Shown here: positions 7,358 to 18,840 of the stretch, piece after piece
Numbering within the stretch: position 1 is the first letter of the stretch
Layout of the letters: each line of letters opens with the position of its first letter
Source: Hymenobacter fodinae
Lineage (GTDB): Bacteria; Bacteroidota; Bacteroidia; Cytophagales; Hymenobacteraceae
Reading direction: 5' to 3'
Assembly (NCBI RefSeq): GCF_004745825.1
Contig: NZ_SRLA01000001.1
Coordinates: forward strand, 558,001 to 622,000
Length of the DNA: 64,000 bases
Notes under the pieces: generated by a model
Seen by the model: the letters and a program-made list of their open reading frames with translations, nothing else
Databases searched by the model: none
What the model was told of the DNA's origin: nothing
Position numbers and translations under genes: made by a program

Positions 7358-10207
7358 ATGGACGCTTATTCTTATATCGCCAACGCCCACGGCGAATACA
7401 TCGATCAACTGTACCAAGCCTATAAGAACGACCCTGAATCGGTCGACTTTGGCTGGCGCAAGTTTTTTGAGGGCTTTGATTTTTCGCAGCAATACCCCGA
7501 GGATGGGGTTGCACAAGCCGATGGCGAAGGGGTACTCCGTACGCCCGCCAGCACCAACCAAGCCGGGCAGGTGCGTGCCGTTGACACGGTATCGGCCGAC
7601 AAAGAAACTCAGGTACGTAACCTGATTCATGCCTACCGCAGCCGCGGGCACTTGGTGGCTAACACCAACCCTGTGCGTCCGCGCAAAGACCGCAAAGCAC
7701 GTCTGGCGCTGGCGGACTTTGGGTTGAGCGAGGCCGACCTGGACACGGTCTTTAAAAACGGCGAGGTGCTGGGTCTAGGCCAGTCAGCCACGTTGCGTGA
7801 TATTGTAGCGGCTCTAGAAAAGATCTACACTCGAACCATTGGGTTCGAGTACATGTACATCCGCGACCCGCAGGTGCTCGACTGGTTCCGTGAGAAAGTA
7901 GAGAAAGACTCGCTCAGCTTCAACCCCGGCGTAGAATACAAGAAGCGTATTCTGAGCAAGCTGAACGAGGCTGTGGTGTTTGAAAACTTCTTGCACACCA
8001 AATTCCTAGGCCAGAAGCGCTTCTCCCTAGAAGGCGGTGAAACCACCATTCCGGCCCTCGACGCTATTATTAACAAGTCGTCGGAGCTGGGCGTGAAGGA
8101 AGTGATGATTGGGATGGCCCACCGCGGCCGCCTGAACGTGCTGGCCAACATCATGGGCAAGACTTATGAGCAGATCTTCTCGGAATTCGAGGGCACTGCC
8201 GTTCCGGACCTGACAATGGGCGACGGCGACGTGAAGTACCACATGGGCTACAGCTCGGAGGTAGAAACGGAGGGTGGCCGGAAGGTAAACCTGAAGCTGG
8301 CTCCTAACCCCTCGCACCTGGAGGCGGTGAACCCGGTGGTAGAAGGCTTTGTGCGCGCTAAGATCGAGCACCAGTACGGCGGCGACTACCACCAGATTCT
8401 GCCCATCCTGATTCACGGTGATGCTGCGCTGGCGGGCCAGGGCATTGGCTACGAGGTAACGCAGATGTCGCAGCTGGAAGGCTACAAGACCGGCGGTACC
8501 ATTCACTTCGTCATTAACAACCAAGTTGGTTTCACCACCGACTTCGAGGATGCCCGCTCGTCGATCTACAGCACTGATCTGGCCAAGATCATTGATGCGC
8601 CCGTGCTACACGTGAACGGCGACGACCCTGAGGCGGTAGTATTTGCCGTGCGCTTGGCTACGGAATACCGTCAGCAGTTCCACGCCGATATCTTCATTGA
8701 TATGGTGTGCTACCGCCGCCACGGCCACAATGAGTCAGATGAGCCGAAGTTCACGCAGCCTACGCTCTACAACCTCATCTCGAAGCACCAGAACCCCCGC
8801 GAGGTATACAACGCCATGCTGGTGCAACGCGGCGACGTGGATGCGGAGCTGGCCAACCAGATGGACCGCGAGTTCCGCGACCTGCTCCAGGCCCGCTTGG
8901 ATATGGTGAAGCAGAAGCCGCTGCCTTATAACTACCAGTCGCTCGAAAATGAGTGGCGCAGCCTACGCCGCAGCAAGCCCGAGGACTTCGAGCAGTCGCC
9001 CCAGACCGGCATTAGCGAAGAAGTGGTGCAGAAAGTTGGCAAGGCGCTGACCACCCTGCCCGAAGGCTTCCGCCCCCTGAAGCAGATTGAGAAGCTGATG
9101 GAGGAGCGCAAGAAAATGTTTTTTGAAAGCCGCGTGCTTAACTGGGCCGCTGGTGAGCTACTGGCCTACGGCTCGCTCTTGCACGAGAAGCATATTGTGC
9201 GGGTAAGCGGTCAGGATGTGCAGCGCGGTACGTTCTCACACCGTCACGCCGTCCTGCACGACGCTGAAACTTCGGCCCCGTACAACTCCCTGAACTACAT
9301 GGAGGAAGGGCAGGAGAAACTCAGCATCTATAACTCGCTGCTGAGTGAGTACGCGGTGCTGGGCTTTGAGTTCGGCTACGCCATGGCTAACCCCACGGCG
9401 CTGGTTATCTGGGAAGCGCAATTCGGCGACTTCGCCAACGGTGCTCAGACGATGATTGACCAGTTCATCGTATCGTCGGAAAGCAAGTGGCAGCGCATGA
9501 ACGGTGTAGTACTGCAGTTGCCCCACGGCTACGAAGGTCAAGGCCCCGAGCACTCTAATGCTCGCCCCGAGCGGTTCCTGCAGCTAGCAGCTGAGAACAA
9601 CATTATTGTGGCCAACATGACCACGCCGGCCAACTTCTTCCACGCCCTGCGCCGTCAACTGACCTGGGAGTTCCGCAAGCCGCTGGTGGTAATGTCGCCG
9701 AAGTCGATGCTGCGCCACCCGCTGTGCGTATCGCCGGTGGAGGAATTTACCTCAGGCGGCTTCCGCGAGGTGCTCGGCGACGTGTACGCCGATGCCAAGA
9801 AGGTAAAGCGCGTGCTGCTGTGCTCGGGCAAAGTTTACTTCGACCTGCTGGAAGAGCAGCAGAAGTCGGAGCGCACCGATGTGGCGCTGGTTCGCTTGGA
9901 GCAGCTGCACCCCTTCCCCAAGAAGCAGCTGGACGCCGAGCTGGCCAAGTATCCAAAAGCCAAAGTGTACTGGGTTCAGGAAGAGCCCGAGAACATGGGC
10001 TACTGGAACTACCTGCTCCGCTTTATGCGCCGCGAACTGGAGGATGTGATTTCGCGCAAGCCTTCGGCGTCGCCGGCTACCGGCTACAACAAGGTGCACG
10101 TGAAGGAGCAGAAAGAGCTGGTAGCTCGCGCCTTCGACAAGCCTCGCGAAGAAGTGGCCGACTCCATTATCAAGGAAACCGCCGCGAAAGCACAGAAAAC
10201 CGACTAA
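7358..10207 (+). CDS. sucA: 2-oxoglutarate dehydrogenase E1 component
   Basis: This 949-residue thiamine-diphosphate enzyme decarboxylates 2-oxoglutarate in the citric acid cycle and passes the succinyl group to the E2 lipoyl arm. It has the E1o N-terminal segment (YIANAHGEYIDQLYQAYKND), the dehydrogenase core (MIGMAHRGRLNVLANIMGK near residue 250; HGDAALAGQGIGYE; YRRHGHNESDEPKFTQP) and the transketolase-type pyrimidine domain (SGQDVQRGTFSHRHAVLHD). The length is normal for the family. The start at 7358 is supported by the N-terminal homology. sucB follows 127 bases downstream on the same strand without a terminator, so the two are probably co-transcribed. One copy of the iterated 10-mer lies inside the coding sequence at 7775. 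Confidence 0.97.
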   Translation: MDAYSYIANAHGEYIDQLYQAYKNDPESVDFGWRKFFEGFDFSQQYPEDGVAQADGEGVLRTPASTNQAGQVRAVDTVSADKETQVRNLIHAYRSRGHLVANTNPVRPRKDRKARLALADFGLSEADLDTVFKNGEVLGLGQSATLRDIVAALEKIYTRTIGFEYMYIRDPQVLDWFREKVEKDSLSFNPGVEYKKRILSKLNEAVVFENFLHTKFLGQKRFSLEGGETTIPALDAIINKSSELGVKEVMIGMAHRGRLNVLANIMGKTYEQIFSEFEGTAVPDLTMGDGDVKYHMGYSSEVETEGGRKVNLKLAPNPSHLEAVNPVVEGFVRAKIEHQYGGDYHQILPILIHGDAALAGQGIGYEVTQMSQLEGYKTGGTIHFVINNQVGFTTDFEDARSSIYSTDLAKIIDAPVLHVNGDDPEAVVFAVRLATEYRQQFHADIFIDMVCYRRHGHNESDEPKFTQPTLYNLISKHQNPREVYNAMLVQRGDVDAELANQMDREFRDLLQARLDMVKQKPLPYNYQSLENEWRSLRRSKPEDFEQSPQTGISEEVVQKVGKALTTLPEGFRPLKQIEKLMEERKKMFFESRVLNWAAGELLAYGSLLHEKHIVRVSGQDVQRGTFSHRHAVLHDAETSAPYNSLNYMEEGQEKLSIYNSLLSEYAVLGFEFGYAMANPTALVIWEAQFGDFANGAQTMIDQFIVSSESKWQRMNGVVLQLPHGYEGQGPEHSNARPERFLQLAAENNIIVANMTTPANFFHALRRQLTWEFRKPLVVMSPKSMLRHPLCVSPVEEFTSGGFREVLGDVYADAKKVKRVLLCSGKVYFDLLEEQQKSERTDVALVRLEQLHPFPKKQLDAELAKYPKAKVYWVQEEPENMGYWNYLLRFMRRELEDVISRKPSASPATGYNKVHVKEQKELVARAFDKPREEVADSIIKETAAKAQKTD

Positions 10208-10334
10208 GTAGTTTCTTATTCCGAGCAGAGCGAGGAATCTGGATTAGCCGCTAGGCCAGTACTCAGATCCTACGTTCTGCTTGGAATGGCAACTCAAACG
10301 ACATTCTCCCGAAAACCCTTCAAAACTCCCACTT

Positions 10335-12005
<1,671 letters not shown>

Positions 12006-12032
12006 GCATCGCGCTTAGCATAGCACGTAAAT

Positions 12033-12085
12033 AAAGCCGCCTTCTTTTGCCCTTCCATAATGGGTGGATAAAAGAAGGCGGCTTT
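12033..12085 (+). terminator. Terminator of sucAB
   Basis: A 16-bp perfect stem (12033-12048 with 12070-12085) is followed by a T-rich run, 28 bases after the sucB stop. Confidence 0.75.
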
Positions 12086-12146
12086 GTTTTTAAGCAGCAG
12101 ACTGTAGTGACACCGCTAGGCCAGTAATGGAAAGGTATACCTACAA

Positions 12147-12181
12147 AAAAGCCCTTCAGAAATATATCTGATGGGCTTTTT
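12147..12181. terminator. Second hairpin, likely terminator for the convergent globin gene
   Basis: AAAAGCCCTTCAGA pairs imperfectly with TCTGATGGGCTTTT. The A and T flanks allow use from either side, between sucB and the minus-strand globin gene. Confidence 0.55.
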
Positions 12182-12260
12182 GCGGGTGGGATGGGTGGAT
12201 AGGAGAAGGGCGGGGAAAGGAAGTGGATTGGGGGAAGCGGAAGGGAAACGGAAAGGGATG

Positions 12261-12650
12261 TTAGTCGACGGGTAACTCGCGGCTGCGAGTTGCGCTCAGG
12301 CGGGTTGCTAGTTGCTTAGCAAGTTGTTTAGCTTCTTCGGCTTTCGAGCCCGAGAAGTGTTCCTCAATAGTAGAAGAGAAAATATTGAACCAGTGCTGGA
12401 TGTGCTGGCCGCTCCGGGGAAGCGCTACCTGCTCGGGCAGCGGCTCGCCTTCGGTGCTACCGTGGCCCAGCAAGGTGCTGCTCCAGTAACGGTACTGCGT
12501 GGTGAGGTAGTGGGGCCAGTGAATACGAGCCGCTGCACCGAAGCTGGCGCCAAGCAGGGTATCGTTGGTGGCCTTCTGGCACAGATTATCTACCAGCGTT
12601 TTGATATCACGCTCGGTGCAAATGTCAGGCAGAGTAACAGAAGTTTTCAT
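12261..12650 (-). CDS. Group III truncated hemoglobin-like protein lacking heme-ligand residues
   Basis: A 129-residue protein with the group III truncated-globin pattern: RDIKTLVDNLCQKATND (A-B helices), the E-helix region RIHWPHYLTTQYRYWSSTL, then GHGSTEGEPLPEQVALP and HIQHWFNIFSSTIEEHF with the conserved Trp of helix G. In Campylobacter Ctb and Bacteroidota relatives the segment before the LP carries the proximal His (as in KKHLDLP). Here the aligned residue is Gln (CAG). The usual Tyr at B10 is Cys here. So the fold is probably kept but ordinary heme coordination may not be. The alignment is made from memory. Confidence 0.8.
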   Translation of the reverse strand: MKTSVTLPDICTERDIKTLVDNLCQKATNDTLLGASFGAAARIHWPHYLTTQYRYWSSTLLGHGSTEGEPLPEQVALPRSGQHIQHWFNIFSSTIEEHFSGSKAEEAKQLAKQLATRLSATRSRELPVD

Positions 12651-12884
12651 AAGCTGGCGGGGATCAAGCTGTGTGGGCTCTCGGATACGCAGCGAATTTA
12701 CGCAGGTTGCATTGCATTCGCCAACAAACGGAAAAATTTTATTTTATCTTTTTACAGTGCAGTATAGCGGAAATGGATTTTATGCTCGTAAAGTTCAGAA
12801 GTAGCTATAAAACAGCACGGTGTAATAAGATGAAGGAAGCGCGGCCGTTTGAAAAAATATTTGCTTACCGCCCCCATAATCTGC

Positions 12885-15668
12885 TCACATTCGGGTGAGG
12901 CGCACGTAGTCGAGCATGGCTTGGTTTACTTCGCCATGCATGTTCTTGTCCGTGGCCTCGTAGGCCAGAGTTAATGAGTGCGTGCCTTTATTCAGACGCA
13001 CTAGAATAGGGTTGGAGAAGCCCCAGTCCGACCACGCGTCTTGGCCTCGCTGAGGTAATACCACCGTGCCTAACCGTTGCTGGCCTAGGCGCAGCGTGCG
13101 AATAGCGCACTTGTTACTGGTATTAATAGGGCCGTTGCCATTGGCATAGCGGAAGTCGAGGGCATACAGGCCCGTTTCAGGCACCGACAGGCGGAAGGTC
13201 AGCTCGCGGTTGCGCTCGGTACTGATTTCTAAAACTCCTTTGCCAGAGTACCCAGTGCCAGCGAAACTCTTGTGCGCCTTCTCAGCTGTGGGGGCGCTGG
13301 TTTCTAACTCATATGTGCGCCGGAACTTCTCGGCTTCTACAGGAAGTGGCTCACTGGCGAAGCTTTCGAAACCCTTATTATCTATGGCTACCACTTGGTA
13401 CTCGGTGTAGGTCACTGGTGCAGGCACGGCAAACTCCGGAGTGGTAGTGCGGCCCGCAAACTGGCCGTTACGCAGCACTTGGTAGGCAGTAGCTCCTTCT
13501 ACAGCTGGCCAGGTCAGGCTGCCGTGGGCGTAGGCCACTACGGGGGTAAGAGGGGCTACATGGTGCGGTACTTTGTGCTGGGGCGTGGCAGTTGGGGTTT
13601 CGTTAGCCAGCTCAATCCGGATGGCGTGCGCGCCCGTGAGCGTTGCGGGTATCGTAGCATTGGGGAGGGGCTGCCCATCGAGCGTGATGTTGCGAATGGT
13701 ACGGCCGTAGCCCAGCAACTGCATATCTAGCACTGCCTGGCGATACCGGAAGCCGGTAAGCTTGCGCGTGCCCTGCAGCGCCTGCGGTACAAACGGCCGA
13801 AACGTAAGCCGGTCGGCCTGGAAATCCATCCCAAACAGCCCTTTATACACCAGTCCTAGCGCGCCCGAAAGGCTCCAGAGCATGTTGCTGCTGTTAATCT
13901 CGGTGCCGGCGAAGTCGCCGTTGCTGGCCACGAAGTTCTCCTTGTTGGTCAGGAACAGGGCCGCTGGACGAGCCACGGCCATCATGCTTTCCATAAATGC
14001 AGTTTCGTTACCGACTTTTGCTGCAGCCAAACCCCAATAGCTCTGCACGAAAGGCCACACGGCATTATTGTGATAAGGCGGAATACCCGAAATCTGGGGG
14101 TAAATGCACGGAATGCCGTACTCCATGACTGGAGTATGCGCCACTACTCGGCGTGCCTTTGCTTCATCAGCTACCTCAAACAGCACCGTAAGAGCTTCCC
14201 CGAGGGCCTCAGCTTTGGGGGAAAGCTGCAGAAAGTTGCGACCATAGAGAAACTGGCCATAGTATCCGCGCTCTTCTTGCCACAAGTGCTGGTTTATGCC
14301 TTGCTTAATGCGCGCCGCTACGGCCCGGTGGCGGGCCGCTACCGCTGAGTGGCCTAGCTGCTCGGCCATCAAGGCCAGTACCTGGTTGCCTTGGAAGTGC
14401 GCCGCATTGGTGCCCAGTGTTTCGCTCTGGTAAATGTCCACGGGCTGCATCCACTTGGGGTAGGTTTGCTCGCGCCAGTCCAGGAACGACGACTCCCCGC
14501 GTACCAGACCCGTAGCGGGGTCGTAGGCCACTTGCTGGTCGTCTCCAATAGAGTTCTTGATGATGGGGTACACCTGCCGTAGCCAGGCCTCGTCGCCGGT
14601 GGCTTTATAGATTTCCCAAGCGGCCGTAGCCCAAATGATACGGTCAGTAGAGCAGGGGTAGGCACCGCCCGTGCCGGTATCCTGCACAATGCGGCCCTCA
14701 GGCGTCACCTTGCGCAGCAGGCTGGTTTTAGCCACTTCCGGTTGCAGCAGGGCCTGTGAGAGAATGATGCTGTAGCTGATGTCGCGCGTCCAGACGCCAG
14801 CCCACTCTTGGCCCGTCCGGAAGGTACCGTCGGGTTCCACGGCCCGCTTGGCTTCCTCCAGAGCTAGGTTATATAGCGCATCCAGCAGCGGATAATCAGA
14901 AGTGAGCTGCGGAAACGCCGACACGTCGAGGCTCTGTTTCCTGCTACTGGCGGTGCTTTTGGCGCTAGCGGGGGCGTTAAGCGTAACGGTGGTTTCGTAA
15001 ATGCCGTCGCCATCTGGGTCCTTGAGCTCTAGATGGGGCTTGTTGATGAGGTTATCGAAGTCCCAGCTTAGGGGCGCCGTGTTGCCTGCCACGAACACGT
15101 GTTTGAAGTCGTCTTTATATAGCTTCTGCCCGTTGTAGAGTTGATAGAAGCCTTGCTGCCGGAACGCCGCCAGCACCGGCCGCATATCCAGCCGAATGGT
15201 TAGGGGCGTGTTGGGAGCGAGGTAAGTGTTGGCTGACACCAGTGTTGGGTCGCGGTATTGGTGCCCGAAAGCAATAAGCGGCGTTTCTAGGCCAGTGCCA
15301 TCGGCTTTCGGTAGCGCCACAAATAGGTGGTCCTGGCCAATTGGCATTTCATTGTCTCGGCCATTGAGGCTGAACTTAAAGCTTACTTGCGGGCTCAGAA
15401 ACTCGTTGGCCGGACTGTGGTAATCAGAGGTCAACTTCGTCCGCGACAAGGCCCGTGCCGTGTACGGCCCCTGTACCACTGAATCGGGGAAGACCGAGTA
15501 AGCAGCCGATTGCCACATGGGAGCCGCGGCGTTGGCAGCTATATGGGAAGCGGGAGTAGAAGACGTGGTTTTGGGCATCTGGCAGGAGCCTAACAGGCCT
15601 AGGGAAAGCAGAGAGTAGGGAAGGAGAGCGAGTGCCTGAGATGTCAGGCCGGTAGTATGCTTGCTCAT
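12885..15668 (-). CDS. Lipoprotein six-hairpin glycosidase with C-terminal carbohydrate-binding-like domain
   Basis: A 927-residue lipoprotein (signal ending LLGSC). The N-terminal part is beta-rich (to ~residue 250). The centre is an (alpha/alpha)6-barrel like glycogen-debranching/GH63-type enzymes: GVWTRDISYSIILSQALL, TGGAYPCSTDRIIWATAAW, SFLDWREQTYPKWMQPVD and AVWPFVQSYWGLAAAK. The Asp and Glu residues there are candidate catalytic acids. A fibronectin-like turn (VAYAHGSLTWPAVEGATAY) precedes a C-terminal CBM35/CBM6-like domain (YELETSAPTAEKAHKSF). The substrate is unknown but is likely an alpha-linked glycan at the outer membrane. Its start codon overlaps the stop of the EamA gene upstream by ATGA, so the two form an operon. 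Confidence 0.85.
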   Translation of the reverse strand: MSKHTTGLTSQALALLPYSLLSLGLLGSCQMPKTTSSTPASHIAANAAAPMWQSAAYSVFPDSVVQGPYTARALSRTKLTSDYHSPANEFLSPQVSFKFSLNGRDNEMPIGQDHLFVALPKADGTGLETPLIAFGHQYRDPTLVSANTYLAPNTPLTIRLDMRPVLAAFRQQGFYQLYNGQKLYKDDFKHVFVAGNTAPLSWDFDNLINKPHLELKDPDGDGIYETTVTLNAPASAKSTASSRKQSLDVSAFPQLTSDYPLLDALYNLALEEAKRAVEPDGTFRTGQEWAGVWTRDISYSIILSQALLQPEVAKTSLLRKVTPEGRIVQDTGTGGAYPCSTDRIIWATAAWEIYKATGDEAWLRQVYPIIKNSIGDDQQVAYDPATGLVRGESSFLDWREQTYPKWMQPVDIYQSETLGTNAAHFQGNQVLALMAEQLGHSAVAARHRAVAARIKQGINQHLWQEERGYYGQFLYGRNFLQLSPKAEALGEALTVLFEVADEAKARRVVAHTPVMEYGIPCIYPQISGIPPYHNNAVWPFVQSYWGLAAAKVGNETAFMESMMAVARPAALFLTNKENFVASNGDFAGTEINSSNMLWSLSGALGLVYKGLFGMDFQADRLTFRPFVPQALQGTRKLTGFRYRQAVLDMQLLGYGRTIRNITLDGQPLPNATIPATLTGAHAIRIELANETPTATPQHKVPHHVAPLTPVVAYAHGSLTWPAVEGATAYQVLRNGQFAGRTTTPEFAVPAPVTYTEYQVVAIDNKGFESFASEPLPVEAEKFRRTYELETSAPTAEKAHKSFAGTGYSGKGVLEISTERNRELTFRLSVPETGLYALDFRYANGNGPINTSNKCAIRTLRLGQQRLGTVVLPQRGQDAWSDWGFSNPILVRLNKGTHSLTLAYEATDKNMHGEVNQAMLDYVRLTRM

Positions 15669-16597
15669 TTCTTAGGAGTAGTTGAAGATTGTCGCCCGCC
15701 TAGTACTACCAGCGCCACGGCCACCACAATAAGGGCAGCTCCGCCCAACATACCGGCATTTAGCTCTTCGCCCGCAAAAGCCCAGCCCAGCAGCACGGCC
15801 ACCACGGGGTTTACAAAGGCATACGTACCCGCAATGGCGGGCTCCACCACGCGTAGCAGCCAGATGTAAGCGGTAAAGGCCACAATCGACCCAAACGTAA
15901 CCAAATATGCGTAGGCCAGCCACGACTTAGCGGTTACTTGTGCTAGCGCAAACCCCTGGGCTTCACCCTTAAGTAAGCCTACCACCACCATCACCAATCC
16001 GCCACAGAGCATCTGCATACCGCCCGATATAAACGGAGAGGGGGCTGGCTGATGTTTTTTAGAGTACAACGAGCCAATGGCCCACACCAACGCTGCTACT
16101 AGCACCAGCGTGGTGCCCAGTCCTTCGTGGCCCGGAAGCGCCACATGACTGACACCGGGCGTGCGGGCCAGCAGATATACGCCACCCAGGCCCAACGCTA
16201 AGCCCACGGCCACCAACGGGGCCGGGCGGCTGGCTAGGCCACTCCACCAGCCCAGCACCGCCAGAAACATGGGCACCGTGGCCACCAGCAACGCCGTCAG
16301 GCCCGAGGGTATGTACTGCTCACCCAGCGTCACGCCCCCGTTCCCGAAGGCCAGCAGGCAGGTGCCGATGAAAAGGGCCGTGCCCCATCCGTGTGTGGTA
16401 GGAGCCGGTTCCCCCTTCCAGCGCATGTAGCCGTAGAGTAGGGCTCCGGCGGTAGCGTAGCGCGTGCCCGCCATGAGTAGGGGCGGCATAGAGTCAATGG
16501 CGAACCGGATACCCAGGTAGGTAGAGCCCCAGATAATGTATAGGGCCGCAAAAGCCAGCAGGATGGAAGCGCGAGAAGGAGAGGCAGGTGCAGACAT
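15665..16597 (-). CDS. EamA/DMT-family transporter (YedA-like)
   Basis: This 310-residue membrane protein has ten hydrophobic segments in two EamA halves. The first begins FAALYIIWGSTYLGIRFAID and the second LVAALVWAIGSLYSKK. The sequence FGNGGVTLGEQYIPSGLTAL is characteristic of YedA-type drug/metabolite exporters. It is probably an inner-membrane exporter of a small metabolite. Its stop overlaps the start of the glycosidase lipoprotein (15665-15668), so both are one transcription unit. Confidence 0.9.
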   Translation of the reverse strand: MSAPASPSRASILLAFAALYIIWGSTYLGIRFAIDSMPPLLMAGTRYATAGALLYGYMRWKGEPAPTTHGWGTALFIGTCLLAFGNGGVTLGEQYIPSGLTALLVATVPMFLAVLGWWSGLASRPAPLVAVGLALGLGGVYLLARTPGVSHVALPGHEGLGTTLVLVAALVWAIGSLYSKKHQPAPSPFISGGMQMLCGGLVMVVVGLLKGEAQGFALAQVTAKSWLAYAYLVTFGSIVAFTAYIWLLRVVEPAIAGTYAFVNPVVAVLLGWAFAGEELNAGMLGGAALIVVAVALVVLGGRQSSTTPKK

Positions 16598-16700
16598 GCC
16601 GCAAACCTACGTTGGTTTTGGGAGGCAGCCCCTAACTGCTATAGAAGAGAGGGCGCTAACTCAGGCCCTATGCCCTGTTACCCTCAACGCGCATAGCCTA

Positions 16701-18419
16701 ATGCAGCGTTTCGCTCCTGATGCCGTTCTTTACTTCGTACTTACATCTGGTTTCCCTGTGCGCTCCTTTCTACTTGTTGCTTTCTGTGGCCTGCTAGGCC
16801 TGTCTCGTCCCGTCGCTGCTCAGTTGTTGAAAGCCAAGCCCACCTTCACCCGGGCCGACACGTTGCGCGGAGCCCTCACGCCCCTGCGCACCTGCTACGA
16901 CATCAACTACTACCACCTCGATGTAAAGCTGGACGTGGCCAAAAAGGCTCTCAGCGGCTCCAATGAGTTTCGGTTTACGGCTACCCAGGATTTCACACGC
17001 CTGCAGTTTGATCTGTTTGCCAACCTGAATGTAGAAAAGGTGGCCTACGAAGGCAAAGAGGTGCCATTTACCCGCGAAGCCAACGCCGTGTTCGTCACGT
17101 TTCCGCAACCAATCCGGAAGGGGCAGCGCGCGGCCTTTACGGTGTTCTACTCCGGGCAGCCTACTGTAGCCGAAAATGCACCCTGGGATGGGGGCCTCGT
17201 TTTCACCCAAGATGCCAAGGGCAAACCTTGGGTAGCCACCGCCTGCCAGGGAGTGGGGGCCAGCATCTGGTGGCCTACTAAAGACCACCAGGCCGATGAA
17301 GTAGACAGTATGCTCATCAGCATCTCGGTGCCCAAGGGCCTAAAGGATGTCTCGAATGGCCGCTTGCGGGCTACCACACCGCTTAAAAACGGTTATACCC
17401 GCTACGACTGGTTCGTGAGCAACCCCATCAATAACTACGATGTGGCCATGAACGTGGGCGACTATCAACACTTCTCCGGCGGCACCTACGCCGGTGAGAA
17501 AGGCCCCCTCACCCTCGACTACTGGGTGCTGCCCGAAAACCTAGCCAAGGCTAAAAAGCAGTTCGCCGCCAACGTGCCGCCCATGCTCAAGGCTATGGAA
17601 TACTGGTTTGGGCCTTACCCGTTTTACAAGGATGGATACAAACTGGTTGACGCTCCCCACCTGGGCATGGAACACCAGAGCGCGGTGGCCTACGGCAACA
17701 AATACCTCAACGGGTACCTGGGCAAAGACCGCTCCGGCACGGGTTGGGGCATGAAGTGGGACTTCATCATCATTCACGAAAGCGGCCACGAGTGGTTCGG
17801 CAACAACATCACCAGCAAGGATATTGCTGATATGTGGATTCACGAGGCCTTCACCACCTATTCTGAGGCCCTGTTTGTGGAAAGCCAATTTGGGAAAGAA
17901 GCTGCTCAAGCGTACATCCATGGGCAGCGCCGCAATATCCAGAACGATGAGCCTATTATCGGCCCCTACGGCGTTAACAAGGAAGGCTCCAGTGACATGT
18001 ACGATAAGGGCAGCAACATGCTCAACACTATCCGGACGGCCCTCAACAACGACGAGAAGTGGCGACAGGTGTTGCGGGGGCTGGGCAGCACCTTCTACCA
18101 TCAAACCGTCACGACGGAGCAAATAGTGGCCTACATCAATCAGCAGAGTGGCCACGACTTCACGGCTGTGTTCAACCAATATCTGCGCCACACGGCACTT
18201 CCTACCCTGGAGTTGCGCTTCGAGGAAAACCGCACGCTAGCCCGCTGGATAGCTAATGAGCCTGCCTTCGACCTGCCAGTGCAAGTGCGCGCCAAGGGCG
18301 GAAGCTACCAGTTTATCAAGCCCACTACCCGGTTTGCCCCTATTGAAGTGCCTGGGCTCACGAAGCAGAATGTGGAAGTTGACACGCTTAACTGCTATAT
18401 CGGGATATTAGTGGAGTAG
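16701..18419 (+). CDS. M1-family zinc aminopeptidase, secreted
   Basis: A gluzincin metallopeptidase of about 572 residues that removes N-terminal residues from peptides, probably in the periplasm. A signal peptide is visible (SFLLVAFCGLLGLSRPVAAQ). The zinc site is HESGHEW near residue 357, followed 18 residues later by the third ligand Glu (WIHEAFTTY). The exopeptidase motif is GMEHQSAVAYGN. I use the ATG at 16701; a GTG at 16758 would put the signal peptide exactly at the N-terminus and is equally plausible. The protein is shorter than full-length M1 enzymes and lacks the large C-terminal helical domain, which is common in bacterial secreted forms. Confidence 0.92.
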   Translation: MQRFAPDAVLYFVLTSGFPVRSFLLVAFCGLLGLSRPVAAQLLKAKPTFTRADTLRGALTPLRTCYDINYYHLDVKLDVAKKALSGSNEFRFTATQDFTRLQFDLFANLNVEKVAYEGKEVPFTREANAVFVTFPQPIRKGQRAAFTVFYSGQPTVAENAPWDGGLVFTQDAKGKPWVATACQGVGASIWWPTKDHQADEVDSMLISISVPKGLKDVSNGRLRATTPLKNGYTRYDWFVSNPINNYDVAMNVGDYQHFSGGTYAGEKGPLTLDYWVLPENLAKAKKQFAANVPPMLKAMEYWFGPYPFYKDGYKLVDAPHLGMEHQSAVAYGNKYLNGYLGKDRSGTGWGMKWDFIIIHESGHEWFGNNITSKDIADMWIHEAFTTYSEALFVESQFGKEAAQAYIHGQRRNIQNDEPIIGPYGVNKEGSSDMYDKGSNMLNTIRTALNNDEKWRQVLRGLGSTFYHQTVTTEQIVAYINQQSGHDFTAVFNQYLRHTALPTLELRFEENRTLARWIANEPAFDLPVQVRAKGGSYQFIKPTTRFAPIEVPGLTKQNVEVDTLNCYIGILVE

Positions 18420-18840
18420 CCGCTGGTTGTACTATGCCACCTGGCGGGCTTGTACTAACGGAAGGAAAAGGCGTCATGTCTTATTTTGGGACAGTGTTTC
18501 TCATATTAGGAACATTTCATGTTCGCTATGCCCGAACTTTAAGCTCGACTATAGGGTTGAAGCTAGATTAAAAATCTTTAATTTTGGGCGTTACAACTTA
18601 AGTAAGCCTGAATTGTGGCACTCCTTGGTGTTGTACAGCGGCCGTATAGCTGTGAATAAAGACAGTTTGGAGACTATTTTGTAATAAGACTTTTTGTATA
18701 CTGAGCCCGACAGTGGAAGGCGCTTGCATGAGTATCTACCACGGTTGGGTTAAGTAAGTGCCTGCTTTTGGCGCACTATAAAGGGTATTGTGTATGAAGG
18801 CTAAGAGTATTGTTGTGAGCGTTTCCTTATCTCTTCAAGC
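18420..18840. other. Intergenic region upstream of the Crp/Fnr gene
   Basis: No convincing gene was found. A plus-strand frame at 18427-18684 has no recognisable protein features. The stretch becomes AT-rich after 18540 and probably holds the regulator's promoter. I could not identify a clear operator. Confidence 0.5.

Noticed and set aside
18427..18684. 85-residue plus-strand frame before the Crp/Fnr gene
   Set aside because: It has no signal, motif or usual start context and lies in a region that looks like promoter DNA.
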